Part shown: piece by piece, positions 9,148 to 16,587 of the stretch | How positions within the stretch are numbered: position 1 is the first letter of the stretch | Layout of the letters: every line of letters starts with the position of its first letter | NCBI RefSeq assembly: GCF_023611505.1 | Contig: NZ_CP097843.1 | Location: 124,001-188,000, forward strand | Direction of reading: 5' to 3' | Origin: Streptococcus oralis | GTDB taxonomy: Bacteria; Bacillota; Bacilli; Lactobacillales; Streptococcaceae | DNA length: 64,000 bases | Program-made: the position numbers and the translations under genes | The notes under the pieces: generated by a model | What the model was told of the DNA's origin: nothing | Database searches by the model: none | The model's input: only the letters and a program-made list of their open reading frames with translations

Positions 9148-11682
9148 ATGAAATTCAATCCAAATCAGAGATATACTCGTTGGTCTATTCGCCGTCTCAG
9201 TGTCGGTGTTGCTTCAGTTGTTGTGGCTAGTGGCTTCTTTGTCCTAGTTGGTCAACCAAGTTCTGCACGTGCTGATGTCGTCAATCCGACTCCTGCCCAA
9301 GTCGTACCAGACGCTGCTTCGGTGAGTGAAAAGAGCGACTTACCAGCAGAGGTTCTCAAAAAAGCAGTCGATGTAGCTCTTCCTTCAGAACAGTCTGTTC
9401 CAACACCTAAAGCAAGTTTGGATACTGCAAGCTCTCCAGAAAAAGCAGATGCAGGTGCTAAAGAGCCAGCAGTAGCGCCAAAAGAAGAAGTGCAAGCACA
9501 ACCTGACTCTAAGAAACAAACAGAAGATGCAGTTAAACCTGTGGAAAGTCCTGCGTCTACAGTTTCTGGACAAGACCGTGAAGCCAGTGAAGAGCAAGCA
9601 GCAACCACACCAGCTGAAGTACAAAAAGGTGTGGCCGACAACACCAAAGATACAGTAGATGTCCCAGCTAGTTACCTTTACAAAGCCAATTTCCCAGGAC
9701 CATTTACAGCCGGTGTCAACCAAGTTATTCCATATGAATTCTTCGCTGGTGATGGCATGTTGACTCGCCTCTTGTTGAAGGCTTCAGACAAAGCTCCATG
9801 GTCAGACAACGGTTCAGCTAAAAATCCTGCCCTCCCACCAGTAGAAAAATTGGGCAAAGGTCTCTACTTCTATGAGGTAGACTTGGCAGGCACTCAAGGA
9901 AAATCTGACAAAGAACTACTTGACCTCTTAAAACAAAATGGTACACAAAGCTATAAGGCTACCATCAAGGTGTACGGTGCGAAAGATGGCAAGGCAGACT
10001 TAACTAATCTCGTAGCAACGAAAGATTTGACTGTTAACTTGAATGGTTTGACCACTCCAGCTGAAGTGCAAAAAGGTGTGGCCGACAACACCAAAGATAC
10101 AGTAGATGTCCCAGCTAGCTATCTTGACAAAGCCAATTTCCCAGGTCCATTTACAGCTGGTGTCAACCAAGTCATTCCATACGAAGCTTTTGGTGGAGAT
10201 GGTATGTTGACTCGCCTCTTGTTAAAAGCCTCAGATAAAGCCCCATGGTCAGACAATGGAACAGCTAAAAATCCAGCTCTCCCACCAGTAGAGAAATTGG
10301 GCAAAGGCCTTTACTTCTACGAAGTAGACTTGGCAGGCACCCAAGGAAAATCAGATAAAGAGCTGCTTGACCTCTTGAAACAAAATGGTACTCAAAGCTA
10401 TAAAGCTACTATCAAGGTGTACGGTGCGAAAGACGGCAAGCCTGACTTAACTAACCTCGTAGCAACTAAAGATTTGACTGTTAATTTGAATGGTTTGACC
10501 ACTCCAGCTGAAGTGCAAAAAGGCGTGGCTGACAACACCAAAGATACAGTAGATGTTCCGGCTAGCTACCTTGACAAAGCCAATTTCCCAGGTCCATTTA
10601 CAGCTGGTGTCAATCAAGTCATTCCATACGAATTCTTCGCTGGTGACGGCATGTTGACTCGTCTTATCTTGAAAGCATCCGATAAGGCTCCATGGTCAGA
10701 CAACGGAACAGCTAAGAATCCCGCCCTTCCACCAGTAGAGAAATTGGGCAAAGGCCTTTACTTCTATGAAGTGGATTTGGCTGGAACTCAAGGAAAATCT
10801 GACAAGGAACTACTTGACCTCTTGAAACAAAATGGTACACAAAGCTATAAAGCTACTATCAAGGTGTACGGTGCAAAAGACGGCAAACCTGACTTAACTA
10901 ATCTCGTAGCGACTAAAGATTTGACTGTTAATTTGAATGGCTTGACCACACCAAATCAGGTTAAAAAGTCTGTTGTTAACAATATCAAAGACATGATTGA
11001 TGTTCCAGCTAGCTACCTTGATAAGGCTAAGGTTCCTGGACCTTTCTTGGCCGGTGTCAACCAAGTTATTCCATACGAAGCTTTTGGTGGAGATGGTATG
11101 TTGACTCGCCTCTTGTTAAAAGCATCAGACAAAGCTCCATGGTCAGACAATGGAACAGCGAATAACCCAGCGTTATTGCCACTTGAAGGCTTGGCTAAAG
11201 GCCAATATTTCTACGAAGTAGATTTGAATGGCAACACGACAGGCAAAGAAGGACAAGCCCTTCTAGACCAACTTCGGGCCAATGGCACTCACACTTACCA
11301 AGCTACTATCAAAGTGTATGGTTCTAAAGATGGCAAACCTGATTTGAGCAATCTAGTAGCTACTCGTCAAGTAACGATTCAGCTTCGTGGAAAAGAAATG
11401 GCGTCAACACCATCTCAACAAGGTCAGATGAATACGAAACCTTCTGAAACAGGCTCTACAGGTACAACTGAGGGTATGATGGGCACAAATCATCGTATGT
11501 CAGACATGAAGACCGATCAACCGGCTTCTAGCCCAATGACTAATATGATGAAAAAAGATGATAAAGCGATGCTACCAAATACTGGGGAAGCTAAAACAGC
11601 TACAGCTGGCCTTGGTATCTTTGGTCTAGCCTTGGCAGGCCTTGTTGGACTTTTGGGTTTGACAACCAAACGAGAAGATTAA
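9148..11682 (+). CDS. pavB: LPxTG surface adhesin with four SSURE repeats (PavB-like)
   Basis: An 844-aa cell-wall protein. It starts with a YSIRK-type signal (RWSIRRLSVGVASV, residues 11-24) and a signal-peptide core, then an Ala/Pro/Glu-rich region. Four 149-residue SSURE repeats follow, the first beginning at about residue 153. A short Met-rich tail leads to the sortase motif LPNTG (809-813), a hydrophobic helix and KRED. In S. pneumoniae PavB, SSURE repeats bind fibronectin and plasminogen. Three repeats are nearly identical and the fourth is more diverged. The Met-rich segment (about residues 765-807) is unusual. The gene lies directly upstream of TCS08, which regulates pavB in pneumococcus. 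Confidence 0.93.
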   Translation: MKFNPNQRYTRWSIRRLSVGVASVVVASGFFVLVGQPSSARADVVNPTPAQVVPDAASVSEKSDLPAEVLKKAVDVALPSEQSVPTPKASLDTASSPEKADAGAKEPAVAPKEEVQAQPDSKKQTEDAVKPVESPASTVSGQDREASEEQAATTPAEVQKGVADNTKDTVDVPASYLYKANFPGPFTAGVNQVIPYEFFAGDGMLTRLLLKASDKAPWSDNGSAKNPALPPVEKLGKGLYFYEVDLAGTQGKSDKELLDLLKQNGTQSYKATIKVYGAKDGKADLTNLVATKDLTVNLNGLTTPAEVQKGVADNTKDTVDVPASYLDKANFPGPFTAGVNQVIPYEAFGGDGMLTRLLLKASDKAPWSDNGTAKNPALPPVEKLGKGLYFYEVDLAGTQGKSDKELLDLLKQNGTQSYKATIKVYGAKDGKPDLTNLVATKDLTVNLNGLTTPAEVQKGVADNTKDTVDVPASYLDKANFPGPFTAGVNQVIPYEFFAGDGMLTRLILKASDKAPWSDNGTAKNPALPPVEKLGKGLYFYEVDLAGTQGKSDKELLDLLKQNGTQSYKATIKVYGAKDGKPDLTNLVATKDLTVNLNGLTTPNQVKKSVVNNIKDMIDVPASYLDKAKVPGPFLAGVNQVIPYEAFGGDGMLTRLLLKASDKAPWSDNGTANNPALLPLEGLAKGQYFYEVDLNGNTTGKEGQALLDQLRANGTHTYQATIKVYGSKDGKPDLSNLVATRQVTIQLRGKEMASTPSQQGQMNTKPSETGSTGTTEGMMGTNHRMSDMKTDQPASSPMTNMMKKDDKAMLPNTGEAKTATAGLGIFGLALAGLVGLLGLTTKRED
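9604..11391 (+). repeat. Four tandem 447-bp SSURE repeats
   Basis: Units begin at 9604, 10051, 10498 and 10945, exactly 447 bases apart. Units 1 and 3 share the variant YEFFAGDG, and units 2 and 4 share YEAFGGDG. The alternation suggests duplication of a two-repeat block or gene conversion. Confidence 0.9.
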
Positions 11683-11712
11683 GATTCAAATCATTTAAAT
11701 ATTAGAGAAAAT

Positions 11713-11746
11713 AGTGTTATACTAAAGCAAGTATAACACTGTTTTT
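11713..11746 (+). terminator. pavB terminator
   Basis: AGTGTTATACT and AGTATAACACT form a perfect 11-bp stem with a 6-nt loop followed by GTTTTTATC. It lies 30 bases after pavB and just ahead of rr08, so it may also attenuate read-through into TCS08. Confidence 0.8.
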
Positions 11747-11762
11747 ATCAAAGGAGTGTCAG

Positions 11763-12461
11763 ATGAAAAAGACAATTTTGCTGGTTGATGATGAGATAGA
11801 TATTCTAGATATTCAAAACCGCTATCTTATACAGGCAGGTTACGATGTTTTGGTCGCCCATGATGGTAAGGAGGGATTAGAACTTTTCAGAAAAAAATCT
11901 ATCGACCTCATTATCACAGATATCATGATGCCCAATATGGACGGTTATGATTTTATCAGTGAAGTTCAGTATATCGCTCCGGATCAACCCTTCCTCTTTA
12001 CAACTGCTAAGACAAGCGAACAGGATAAGATTTATGGCTTAAGTTTGGGGGCAGATGATTTTATAGTCAAACCCTTTAGCCCACGCGAATTGGTTTTAAG
12101 AGTGAATAATATCTTGCGTCGCCTTAGCCGTGGAGGAGAGACAGAACAGATAGAGTTTGGTGACTTGGTAATCAACCATGTGACTCATGAGGTTCGCATT
12201 GGGGAGCAACCTTTGGAATTGACAGTAAAATCCTTTGAACTTCTATGGGTATTAGCCAGCAATCCCGAGAGAGTCTTTTCAAAGACGGAACTTTACGAGA
12301 AGGTATGGCAAGAGGACTATGTGGATGATACCAATACACTCAATGTTCATATCCATGCTTTGAGGCAAGAGTTGACCAAGTATACAAATTCAAATGCTCC
12401 TGCTATCAAAACTGTCTGGGGTTTGGGTTATAAGATGGAAAGACCAAGAGGTAGAAAATGA
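11763..12461 (+). CDS. rr08: Two-component response regulator RR08 (SaeR-like)
   Basis: A 232-aa OmpR/PhoB-class regulator. The receiver domain has the acidic pair D9/D10, the phospho-acceptor D53 (LIITDIMMPNMDG), T84 (FTTAKT) and K104 (VKPFSP). The C-terminal winged helix runs from about residue 130 and ends with VWGLGYK. An AAGGAG site precedes ATG 11763. It overlaps the kinase gene by four bases (ATGA), which indicates translational coupling. In S. pneumoniae TCS08 is a virulence regulator acting on pavB and other surface genes, and the gene order here is the same. Confidence 0.93.
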   Translation: MKKTILLVDDEIDILDIQNRYLIQAGYDVLVAHDGKEGLELFRKKSIDLIITDIMMPNMDGYDFISEVQYIAPDQPFLFTTAKTSEQDKIYGLSLGADDFIVKPFSPRELVLRVNNILRRLSRGGETEQIEFGDLVINHVTHEVRIGEQPLELTVKSFELLWVLASNPERVFSKTELYEKVWQEDYVDDTNTLNVHIHALRQELTKYTNSNAPAIKTVWGLGYKMERPRGRK

Positions 12462-13492
12462 AATTAAAAAACTATATTTTAGTGGGGTATCTAGTGTCGA
12501 CTCTACTAACGATTTTGGTCGTTTTCTGGGCAGTCCAACGAATGTTGATTGAGAAAAGTGAAGTTTACTTTCTCGTTGGAATGACCTTGATTGCTAGTTT
12601 CATTGGCGCTGCAGTGAGCATCTTTCTTTTGTCGCCTGTGTTCTCTTCTCTGAAACATTTGAAAAAACAAGCTCAGGATATAGCAAGCAAGGATTTCAGC
12701 ACAGAAATCGAAACCAAAGGACCATTAGAATTTCAAGAGCTGGGCCAGGCTTTTAATGACATGTCTCACAATTTGCAAGCTACCTTTCAATCACTTGATG
12801 AGAGCGAGCAAGAAAAGAGAATGATGATTGCGCAGCTCTCTCACGATATTAAAACTCCCATTACCTCCATTCAGGTTACTGTGGAGGGAATTCTAGATGG
12901 AGTGATCAAGGAAGAGGAGCGGCTCCACTACTTAACCACGATTGGTCGGCAAACCGAGCGTCTAAACAAGCTAGTGGAGGAATTGGATGTTCTGACTCTT
13001 AACACCCAACCTCAAGATACTGCTGATGAAGAAGTCGAAGAGGTCTTTTTAGATCAGCTGTTGGTTGAGTCAATGAGTGAATTTCAACTCCAGATTGAAC
13101 AAGAGGAGCGAGATGTTTACATTCAAGTATCACCTGAGTCGGCGAAAATCAAGAGCCATTCTGACAAACTTTCTCGCATTCTGGTCAATTTGTTAAACAA
13201 TGCCTTTAAATATTCAGAACCAGGAACCAGAATCGAGGTTCTTGCCCAATTAACAGAACAAGAGCTGAGAATCAGTGTGAAAGACGAGGGTCAGGGAATC
13301 CTTCCTGAGGATTTGGAAAAGATCTTTAAACGACTTTATCGTGTAGAAACTTCGCGCAATATGAAGACAGGTGGACATGGATTAGGACTTGCGATTGCAC
13401 GCGAACTAGCCCATCAGCTTGGTGGCGAAATCACAGCAGAAAGTCAATATGGCTTAGGAAGCAAATTTACATTCAGCCTCAATTTGAAATAA
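12458..13492 (+). CDS. hk08: Sensor histidine kinase HK08 (SaeS-like)
   Basis: A 344-aa intramembrane-sensing-type kinase with two N-terminal membrane helices (about 7-27 and 37-60) separated by only about ten residues, so there is no large external sensor. A HAMP segment follows, then the H-box LSHDIKTP with H129, the N-box NLLNNAFKYSEPG, and the G-boxes DEGQGI and GGHGLGLAIA. It phosphorylates RR08. The short loop between helices is a hallmark of SaeS. The gene ends 14 bases before the rpsD promoter. Confidence 0.93.
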   Translation: MKLKNYILVGYLVSTLLTILVVFWAVQRMLIEKSEVYFLVGMTLIASFIGAAVSIFLLSPVFSSLKHLKKQAQDIASKDFSTEIETKGPLEFQELGQAFNDMSHNLQATFQSLDESEQEKRMMIAQLSHDIKTPITSIQVTVEGILDGVIKEEERLHYLTTIGRQTERLNKLVEELDVLTLNTQPQDTADEEVEEVFLDQLLVESMSEFQLQIEQEERDVYIQVSPESAKIKSHSDKLSRILVNLLNNAFKYSEPGTRIEVLAQLTEQELRISVKDEGQGILPEDLEKIFKRLYRVETSRNMKTGGHGLGLAIARELAHQLGGEITAESQYGLGSKFTFSLNLK

Positions 13493-13506
13493 AGCTGTAA
13501 AATCCC

Positions 13507-13535
13507 TTTACATATCTAGCTTTTCATGGTATAAT
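13507..13535 (+). promoter_or_regulatory. rpsD promoter
   Basis: TTTACA (13507-13512), a 17-base spacer and an extended -10 TGGTATAAT (TATAAT 13530-13535). Transcription would begin near 13542. Confidence 0.85.
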
Positions 13536-13541
13536 AGCCTT

Positions 13542-13694
13542 TGTGTGAAATAGCAGCAGGAAAGCATGAAGCTCGTCAACAGGTGTCTTATGACAAGTAA
13601 CCTTGGCTGTTTAGGCGAAGGGCATCTGCACGAATCAGGGCTTTCTAAGTGACTATTTCCACCGAAATATTATTTATATCAGGAGGACATACAT
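13542..13694 (+). ncRNA. Structured 5' leader of rpsD, probable autoregulatory r-protein leader
   Basis: About 150 nt precede the rpsD start. GAAATAG (13547-13553) pairs perfectly with CTATTTC (13653-13659), and the closing helix extends outward to GTG/CAC, enclosing roughly 100 nt with GC-rich internal segments. Ribosomal protein S4 is known to control its own mRNA in Firmicutes through such leaders. I cannot assign the exact Rfam family from sequence alone. The Shine-Dalgarno AGGAGG lies just 3' of the closing helix. Confidence 0.65.
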
Positions 13695-14306
13695 ATGTCA
13701 CGTTATACAGGACCATCTTGGAAACAAGCTCGTCGCCTTGGCCTTTCACTTACAGGTACAGGTAAAGAATTGGCACGTCGTAACTACGTACCAGGACAAC
13801 ACGGACCAAACAACCGTTCTAAATTGTCAGAATACGGTTTGCAATTGGCTGAAAAACAAAAACTTCGTTTCACTTACGGTGTAGGTGAAAAACAATTCCG
13901 TAACTTGTTCGTACAAGCTACAAAAATCAAAGGCGGAATCCTAGGTTTCAACTTCATGCTTCTTTTGGAACGTCGTTTGGATAACGTTGTTTACCGTCTT
14001 GGTCTTGCGACTACTCGTCGTCAAGCTCGTCAATTCGTAAACCACGGTCACATCCTTGTTGACGGAAAACGCGTTGATATCCCATCATACCGTGTAACTC
14101 CAGGTCAAGTAATCTCAGTTCGTGAAAAATCATTGAAAGTTCCAGCAATCCTTGAAGCAGTAGAAGCTACTCTTGGACGTCCAGCATTCGTATCATTCGA
14201 TGCTGAAAAATTGGAAGGTTCATTGACTCGCTTGCCAGAACGCGACGAAATCAACCCAGAAATCAACGAAGCACTTGTCGTTGAATTCTACAACAAGATG
14301 CTTTAA
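13695..14306 (+). CDS. rpsD: 30S ribosomal protein S4
   Basis: A 203-aa primary 16S rRNA-binding protein of the small subunit. It has the zinc-free S4 N-terminus ([23 protein letters not shown]), the S4 RNA-binding domain ([29 protein letters not shown], about residues 92-120) and the conserved C-terminus ending VEFYNKML. Codon usage is strongly biased, as expected for a highly expressed gene. It is monocistronic, with its own promoter, structured leader and terminator. Confidence 0.98.
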   Translation: MSRYTGPSWKQARRLGLSLTGTGKELARRNYVPGQHGPNNRSKLSEYGLQLAEKQKLRFTYGVGEKQFRNLFVQATKIKGGILGFNFMLLLERRLDNVVYRLGLATTRRQARQFVNHGHILVDGKRVDIPSYRVTPGQVISVREKSLKVPAILEAVEATLGRPAFVSFDAEKLEGSLTRLPERDEINPEINEALVVEFYNKML

Positions 14307-14326
14307 TTTTAAGAAATATCTTACAG

Positions 14327-14350
14327 AAAGCCTACAACAGTGGGCTTTTT
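14327..14350 (+). terminator. rpsD terminator
   Basis: AAAGCCTA pairs with TGGGCTTTT (one G-U) around a short loop, followed by T-rich sequence. Confidence 0.75.
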
Positions 14351-14461
14351 GCTTTGTCTTAAAAGGTTGATTTCTGGGTTTGCTTAGATATTTGCTAGAT
14401 TGATTTCATTGCTGCTTCAAAGAATGAGACGGCTTTTTTTGCGTTCTCTTTTGAGAGGTAA

Positions 14462-14520
14462 AAAGAAGCGTGACCCTCCCACAGCTATAGAGCTTTTAGG
14501 CGGGAAAACCACACTTCTTT
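14462..14520 (-). terminator. Long stem-loop, probable minus-strand terminator
   Basis: AAGAAGCGTG pairs with CACACTTCTT (one G-U). On the minus strand the right-hand arm is followed by TTTTT. It lies 3' of the minus-strand mini-gene and of the stem at 14558. Confidence 0.5.
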
Positions 14521-14557
14521 CTTGAATTAATTTTACATCATTTTGACTTAAAAAACA

Positions 14558-14622
14558 AATAGAGGCGTCCCACCTCCTACCGCAGAAAGATCTGTTTCAA
14601 GGGGAGATGGAAAACCTCTATT
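14558..14622 (-). terminator. Stem-loop ending the minus-strand mini-gene
   Basis: AATAGAGG (14558-14565) and CCTCTATT (14615-14622) are perfectly complementary, with further pairing inside. On the minus strand the stem is followed by TGTTTTTT. It lies 18 bases past the stop codon of the 30-residue ORF. Confidence 0.55.
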
Positions 14623-14640
14623 CGTTAATTTAATTATAGC

Positions 14641-14733
14641 CTAAAAAACTTTTAAATACAAGGCTATTGAGATAGTAAGGGGGAAAAAAGAAGTAACCAT
14701 CATTCCGACCACATAGTAGACAGGGGGGAACAA
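14641..14733 (-). CDS. Candidate 30-residue hydrophobic peptide gene
   Basis: Reading leftwards, AAAGGAAG (14746-14739) stands 5 bases before a TTG that opens a 30-codon frame. The product contains VYYVVGMMV and SFFPLTISIALYL and looks like a single membrane helix. An internal ATG pair at 14703-14698 would give 20 residues. A promoter lies just upstream and a stem-loop with T-run downstream, so the unit is complete. Size and hydrophobicity recall type I toxin peptides, but I see no clear match to Fst, Hol-Tox or TxpA signatures. No antitoxin RNA can be pinned down on the plus strand. It may be a real small gene or chance. Confidence 0.4.
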   Translation of the reverse strand: MFPPVYYVVGMMVTSFFPLTISIALYLKVF

Positions 14734-14755
14734 GATTACTTCCTTTATTTACTTA

Positions 14756-14783
14756 AGTATACAACATTTTTACAAGAAAGCAA
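14756..14783 (-). promoter_or_regulatory. Minus-strand promoter of the hydrophobic mini-gene
   Basis: On the minus strand TTGCTT (14783-14778), a 16-base spacer and TATACT (14761-14756). Transcription would start near 14749, just ahead of the AAAGGAAG site. Confidence 0.55.
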
Positions 14784-14812
14784 AGTAGCAGGTTAGTCTA
14801 ATGGGGTGCTTG

Positions 14813-14843
14813 TTGTACTTTAGCAAGTAAGGTGTGCTATAAT
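14813..14843 (+). promoter_or_regulatory. Promoter of the small-protein cluster
   Basis: An extended -10 TGCTATAAT (TATAAT 14838-14843). TTGTAC at 14813-14818 is a possible -35, though 19 bases away. It reads into the first Sm-like gene. Confidence 0.6.
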
Positions 14844-14923
14844 GCTTTTAACAGGAACTAAAAGCCATTAGTAAATAACTAATATTGGGTCATATTGTTC
14901 CGATGTTAGAGAGAAGGAACTTA

Positions 14924-15106
14924 ATGAAATTATGGGAATATGTTGATAAAAATGTTCGCCTTATTTTAGAAGATGGGACCTCCATCAAGGGTAGGGTGGT
15001 TGATTGGTTTGACGGTTATGATTTAGATGGTCCTGACGAAATAGTTATAGGTGATCGCTCATATCCTGAAGATATTATCAAGAAAATCAAAATTATTAGT
15101 GCTTAG
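14924..15106 (+). CDS. Small Sm-like fold protein, paralogue 1
   Basis: A 60-aa acidic protein; the ATG at 14924 follows GAGAAGGAAC. The pattern NVRLILEDGTSIKGRVVD with FDGYDLDGPDEIVIG and a closing IIKKIKII matches the strand arrangement of the LSm/Sm fold (x-G-x4-G-x-V-x-D). Two further proteins nearby (15182 and 16099) share the order W-(K/E)-aromatic, V, G, G-x-V-x-D, D, I. Function unknown. Arrays of small acidic proteins with duplicated members are typical of immunity-gene clusters, but no toxin gene is visible here, so that is inference only. Confidence 0.6.
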   Translation: MKLWEYVDKNVRLILEDGTSIKGRVVDWFDGYDLDGPDEIVIGDRSYPEDIIKKIKIISA

Positions 15107-15181
15107 TTCAACCTAGGCGATTTTATCGACTAACTATAAAAAGTATAAGAACTATCGAAAAAATAGCAGAGAGGAAAATAA

Positions 15182-15397
15182 ATGAGTAAACAGCTTTGGA
15201 AGTATCTTCGATCAAGGGTTCAGATAGTCACTAATTGCGATAAGATAATCAAGGGACGTGTCATAGACTTTGTTGACGAAATGGACAATGATGAGCAAGA
15301 TGAAATCACTATTCTCATTGCTAATCCTAGTCCAGATGAAGCTACTGAAATTTCTCTCTTTGAGAGTGAGATTGTCTCGATTAAAACAATCTCATAG
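15182..15397 (+). CDS. Small Sm-like fold protein, paralogue 2
   Basis: A 71-aa protein with GAGAGGAAA ahead of its ATG. The region LWKYLRSRVQIV, IIKGRVIDFVDEMDNDEQDEITI and EIVSIKTIS aligns along its length with the proteins at 14924 and 16099. The loop between the last two strands is longer than in the others. The protein is acidic, with no signal or membrane segment. Function not recognised; it is in the same orientation and probably the same transcript as its neighbours. Confidence 0.6.
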   Translation: MSKQLWKYLRSRVQIVTNCDKIIKGRVIDFVDEMDNDEQDEITILIANPSPDEATEISLFESEIVSIKTIS

Positions 15398-15448
15398 GAC
15401 TTAGAACAATCTAGGTGCTTTTACCTGCCTTATTTGAAAGAAAACACT

Positions 15449-15697
15449 ATGGAAAAGGATTTAGTTTATATGGCAATATTAGATGATTTACAAGAGTTAT
15501 ATGACAATGGTTGGGATGCCTCTTTTGATTATAATGGTCAAGTATGTGGGATTTTTCCTAATTCTGTTCATGATATTGTAGTGGTGATTGGAGATAAGGA
15601 ATACCAGGTATCATCATTCATTGATCTGATTTCTCTAAAAATTGACGATAACACTTTAGTAGAAATTATGGATGGAATTGAAGTGCAGTATTATTAA
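15449..15697 (+). CDS. Small acidic protein of unknown function, family P copy 1
   Basis: An 82-aa protein. ATG 15449 is preferred to an in-frame TTG at 15434, but the ribosome-binding site is weak in either case. It contains ASFDYNGQVCGIFPN and ends DDNTLVEIMDGIEVQYY. The C-terminal two-thirds resembles the protein at 16357 (FNYNSRG..., DGKSLVDIWDEVFPQVF), and both genes are followed by the same IS-end palindrome, so they look like copies of one module. No known domain recognised. A soluble cytosolic protein is expected. Confidence 0.5.
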   Translation: MEKDLVYMAILDDLQELYDNGWDASFDYNGQVCGIFPNSVHDIVVVIGDKEYQVSSFIDLISLKIDDNTLVEIMDGIEVQYY

Positions 15698-15719
15698 AAT
15701 AAAAATCATCTTTGATGAA

Positions 15720-15768
15720 TGAACTGCACCCCAAAAATTAGATTTTGTCTGTTAAATTTTTGGAACGT
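15720..15768. repeat. Degenerate solo IS-end palindrome, copy 1
   Basis: TGAACTGCACCCCAAAAATT begins a near-palindrome that ends ...AATTTTTGGAACG. It matches the right end of the IS3-family element at 30213-31642 but has decayed in its right arm. It follows the gene at 15449. Confidence 0.7.
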
Positions 15769-15810
15769 AGCTCAATATGCTACAACGTTCTTATTAGGAG
15801 GGGAAGGGTA

Positions 15811-16098
15811 ATGGGTTATAGTCAACAAGTATTAGACATGCTCCAGCAAACAGTCAGTGGTCAGATTGATAATTTTTGGGATTTTTCCTTTACGTTTAAC
15901 GCTCTTTTTGGAGAAGATGCGGAATTTTCCGAGGCTTGGGATAATGAAAACTCTGAAATGTTTGACGCTCTCAATGACTTTGAGTTGATGATATTTTTAG
16001 AGGAACATGATCCAAGCGACAAACAAGGTTTTATCGATTTCTTAACACCTTACTACGAAAAAGCAAAGCAATTAGCCAATATTGAAAGGAATATTTAA
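15811..16098 (+). CDS. Small acidic helical protein of unknown function, immunity-like
   Basis: A 95-aa protein with a strong GGAGGGGAAGGG site before ATG 15811; upstream in-frame starts are discarded for that reason. It is very acidic (AFNDF-like helices, LFGEDAEFSEAWDNENSEMFDALNDFE), with no membrane segment. The composition resembles small immunity or antitoxin-like proteins, yet no family is recognised. The next gene starts at the base after its stop, so they are translationally linked. It begins just behind the first IS-end palindrome. Confidence 0.55.
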   Translation: MGYSQQVLDMLQQTVSGQIDNFWDFSFTFNALFGEDAEFSEAWDNENSEMFDALNDFELMIFLEEHDPSDKQGFIDFLTPYYEKAKQLANIERNI

Positions 16099-16290
16099 AT
16101 GACACTCTGGAAATTTAACCGTACAGATGTAATTATCACGTTAAAAAATGGCGCGGTAGTTAGAGGATTTGTAGAAGACTATTGTGACGCCTCTGACAAT
16201 GACGAGGAGATTGACTCCTTGCTGGTAGATGTTGATGGAACTCTTTATGAATATTTTGAAGATGAAATCGTCAGCATCATAGAAAGCTAG
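16099..16290 (+). CDS. Small Sm-like fold protein, paralogue 3
   Basis: A 63-aa protein whose ATG directly follows the stop codon of the previous gene, with GAAAGGAAT upstream. MTLWKFNRTDVIITLKNG, VVRGFVEDYCDASDNDEE and EDEIVSIIES line up with the two Sm-like proteins at 14924 and 15182. Together they show a duplicated family kept within 1.4 kb. Function unknown. Confidence 0.6.
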   Translation: MTLWKFNRTDVIITLKNGAVVRGFVEDYCDASDNDEEIDSLLVDVDGTLYEYFEDEIVSIIES

Positions 16291-16356
16291 TAGTGGGAAT
16301 AGAATCTAAGGAAAAAATCTTGTTTGTTGAGATTGTTTTAGTTGGGATGGTCCTAT

Positions 16357-16569
16357 ATGAAAAAGGATGAAATTAAAAAATATTTAGACAAAGATCTTGA
16401 ATTTAATTATAATAGCCGAGGTGCTTGCTTTTTATCGAGTATATGTGTAGTTGGTTATGATTATGAAGGTCAGCAGTTTGATACAATTGATGAAGCTATG
16501 GAAGCTAAAGTATTTGACGGGAAAAGCTTAGTAGATATATGGGATGAAGTTTTTCCACAAGTTTTTTAA
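16357..16569 (+). CDS. Small acidic protein of unknown function, family P copy 2
   Basis: A 70-aa protein from ATG 16357 (an in-frame TTG lies at 16342). FNYNSRGACFLSS, VVGYDYEGQQFDTIDEAM and DGKSLVDIWDEVFPQVF parallel the protein at 15449. A TTTGATGAACTGCACCCC stretch follows the stop, as after the first copy, so the gene and its 3' flank were probably copied together. No known domain. Confidence 0.5.
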   Translation: MKKDEIKKYLDKDLEFNYNSRGACFLSSICVVGYDYEGQQFDTIDEAMEAKVFDGKSLVDIWDEVFPQVF

Positions 16570-16587
16570 AATGAAAAGCACCTTTGA

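Noticed and set aside
14885..14923. Longer start (14885) for the first Sm-like protein
   Set aside because: The added residues have no counterpart in the paralogues, and GAGAAGGAAC precedes the ATG at 14924.
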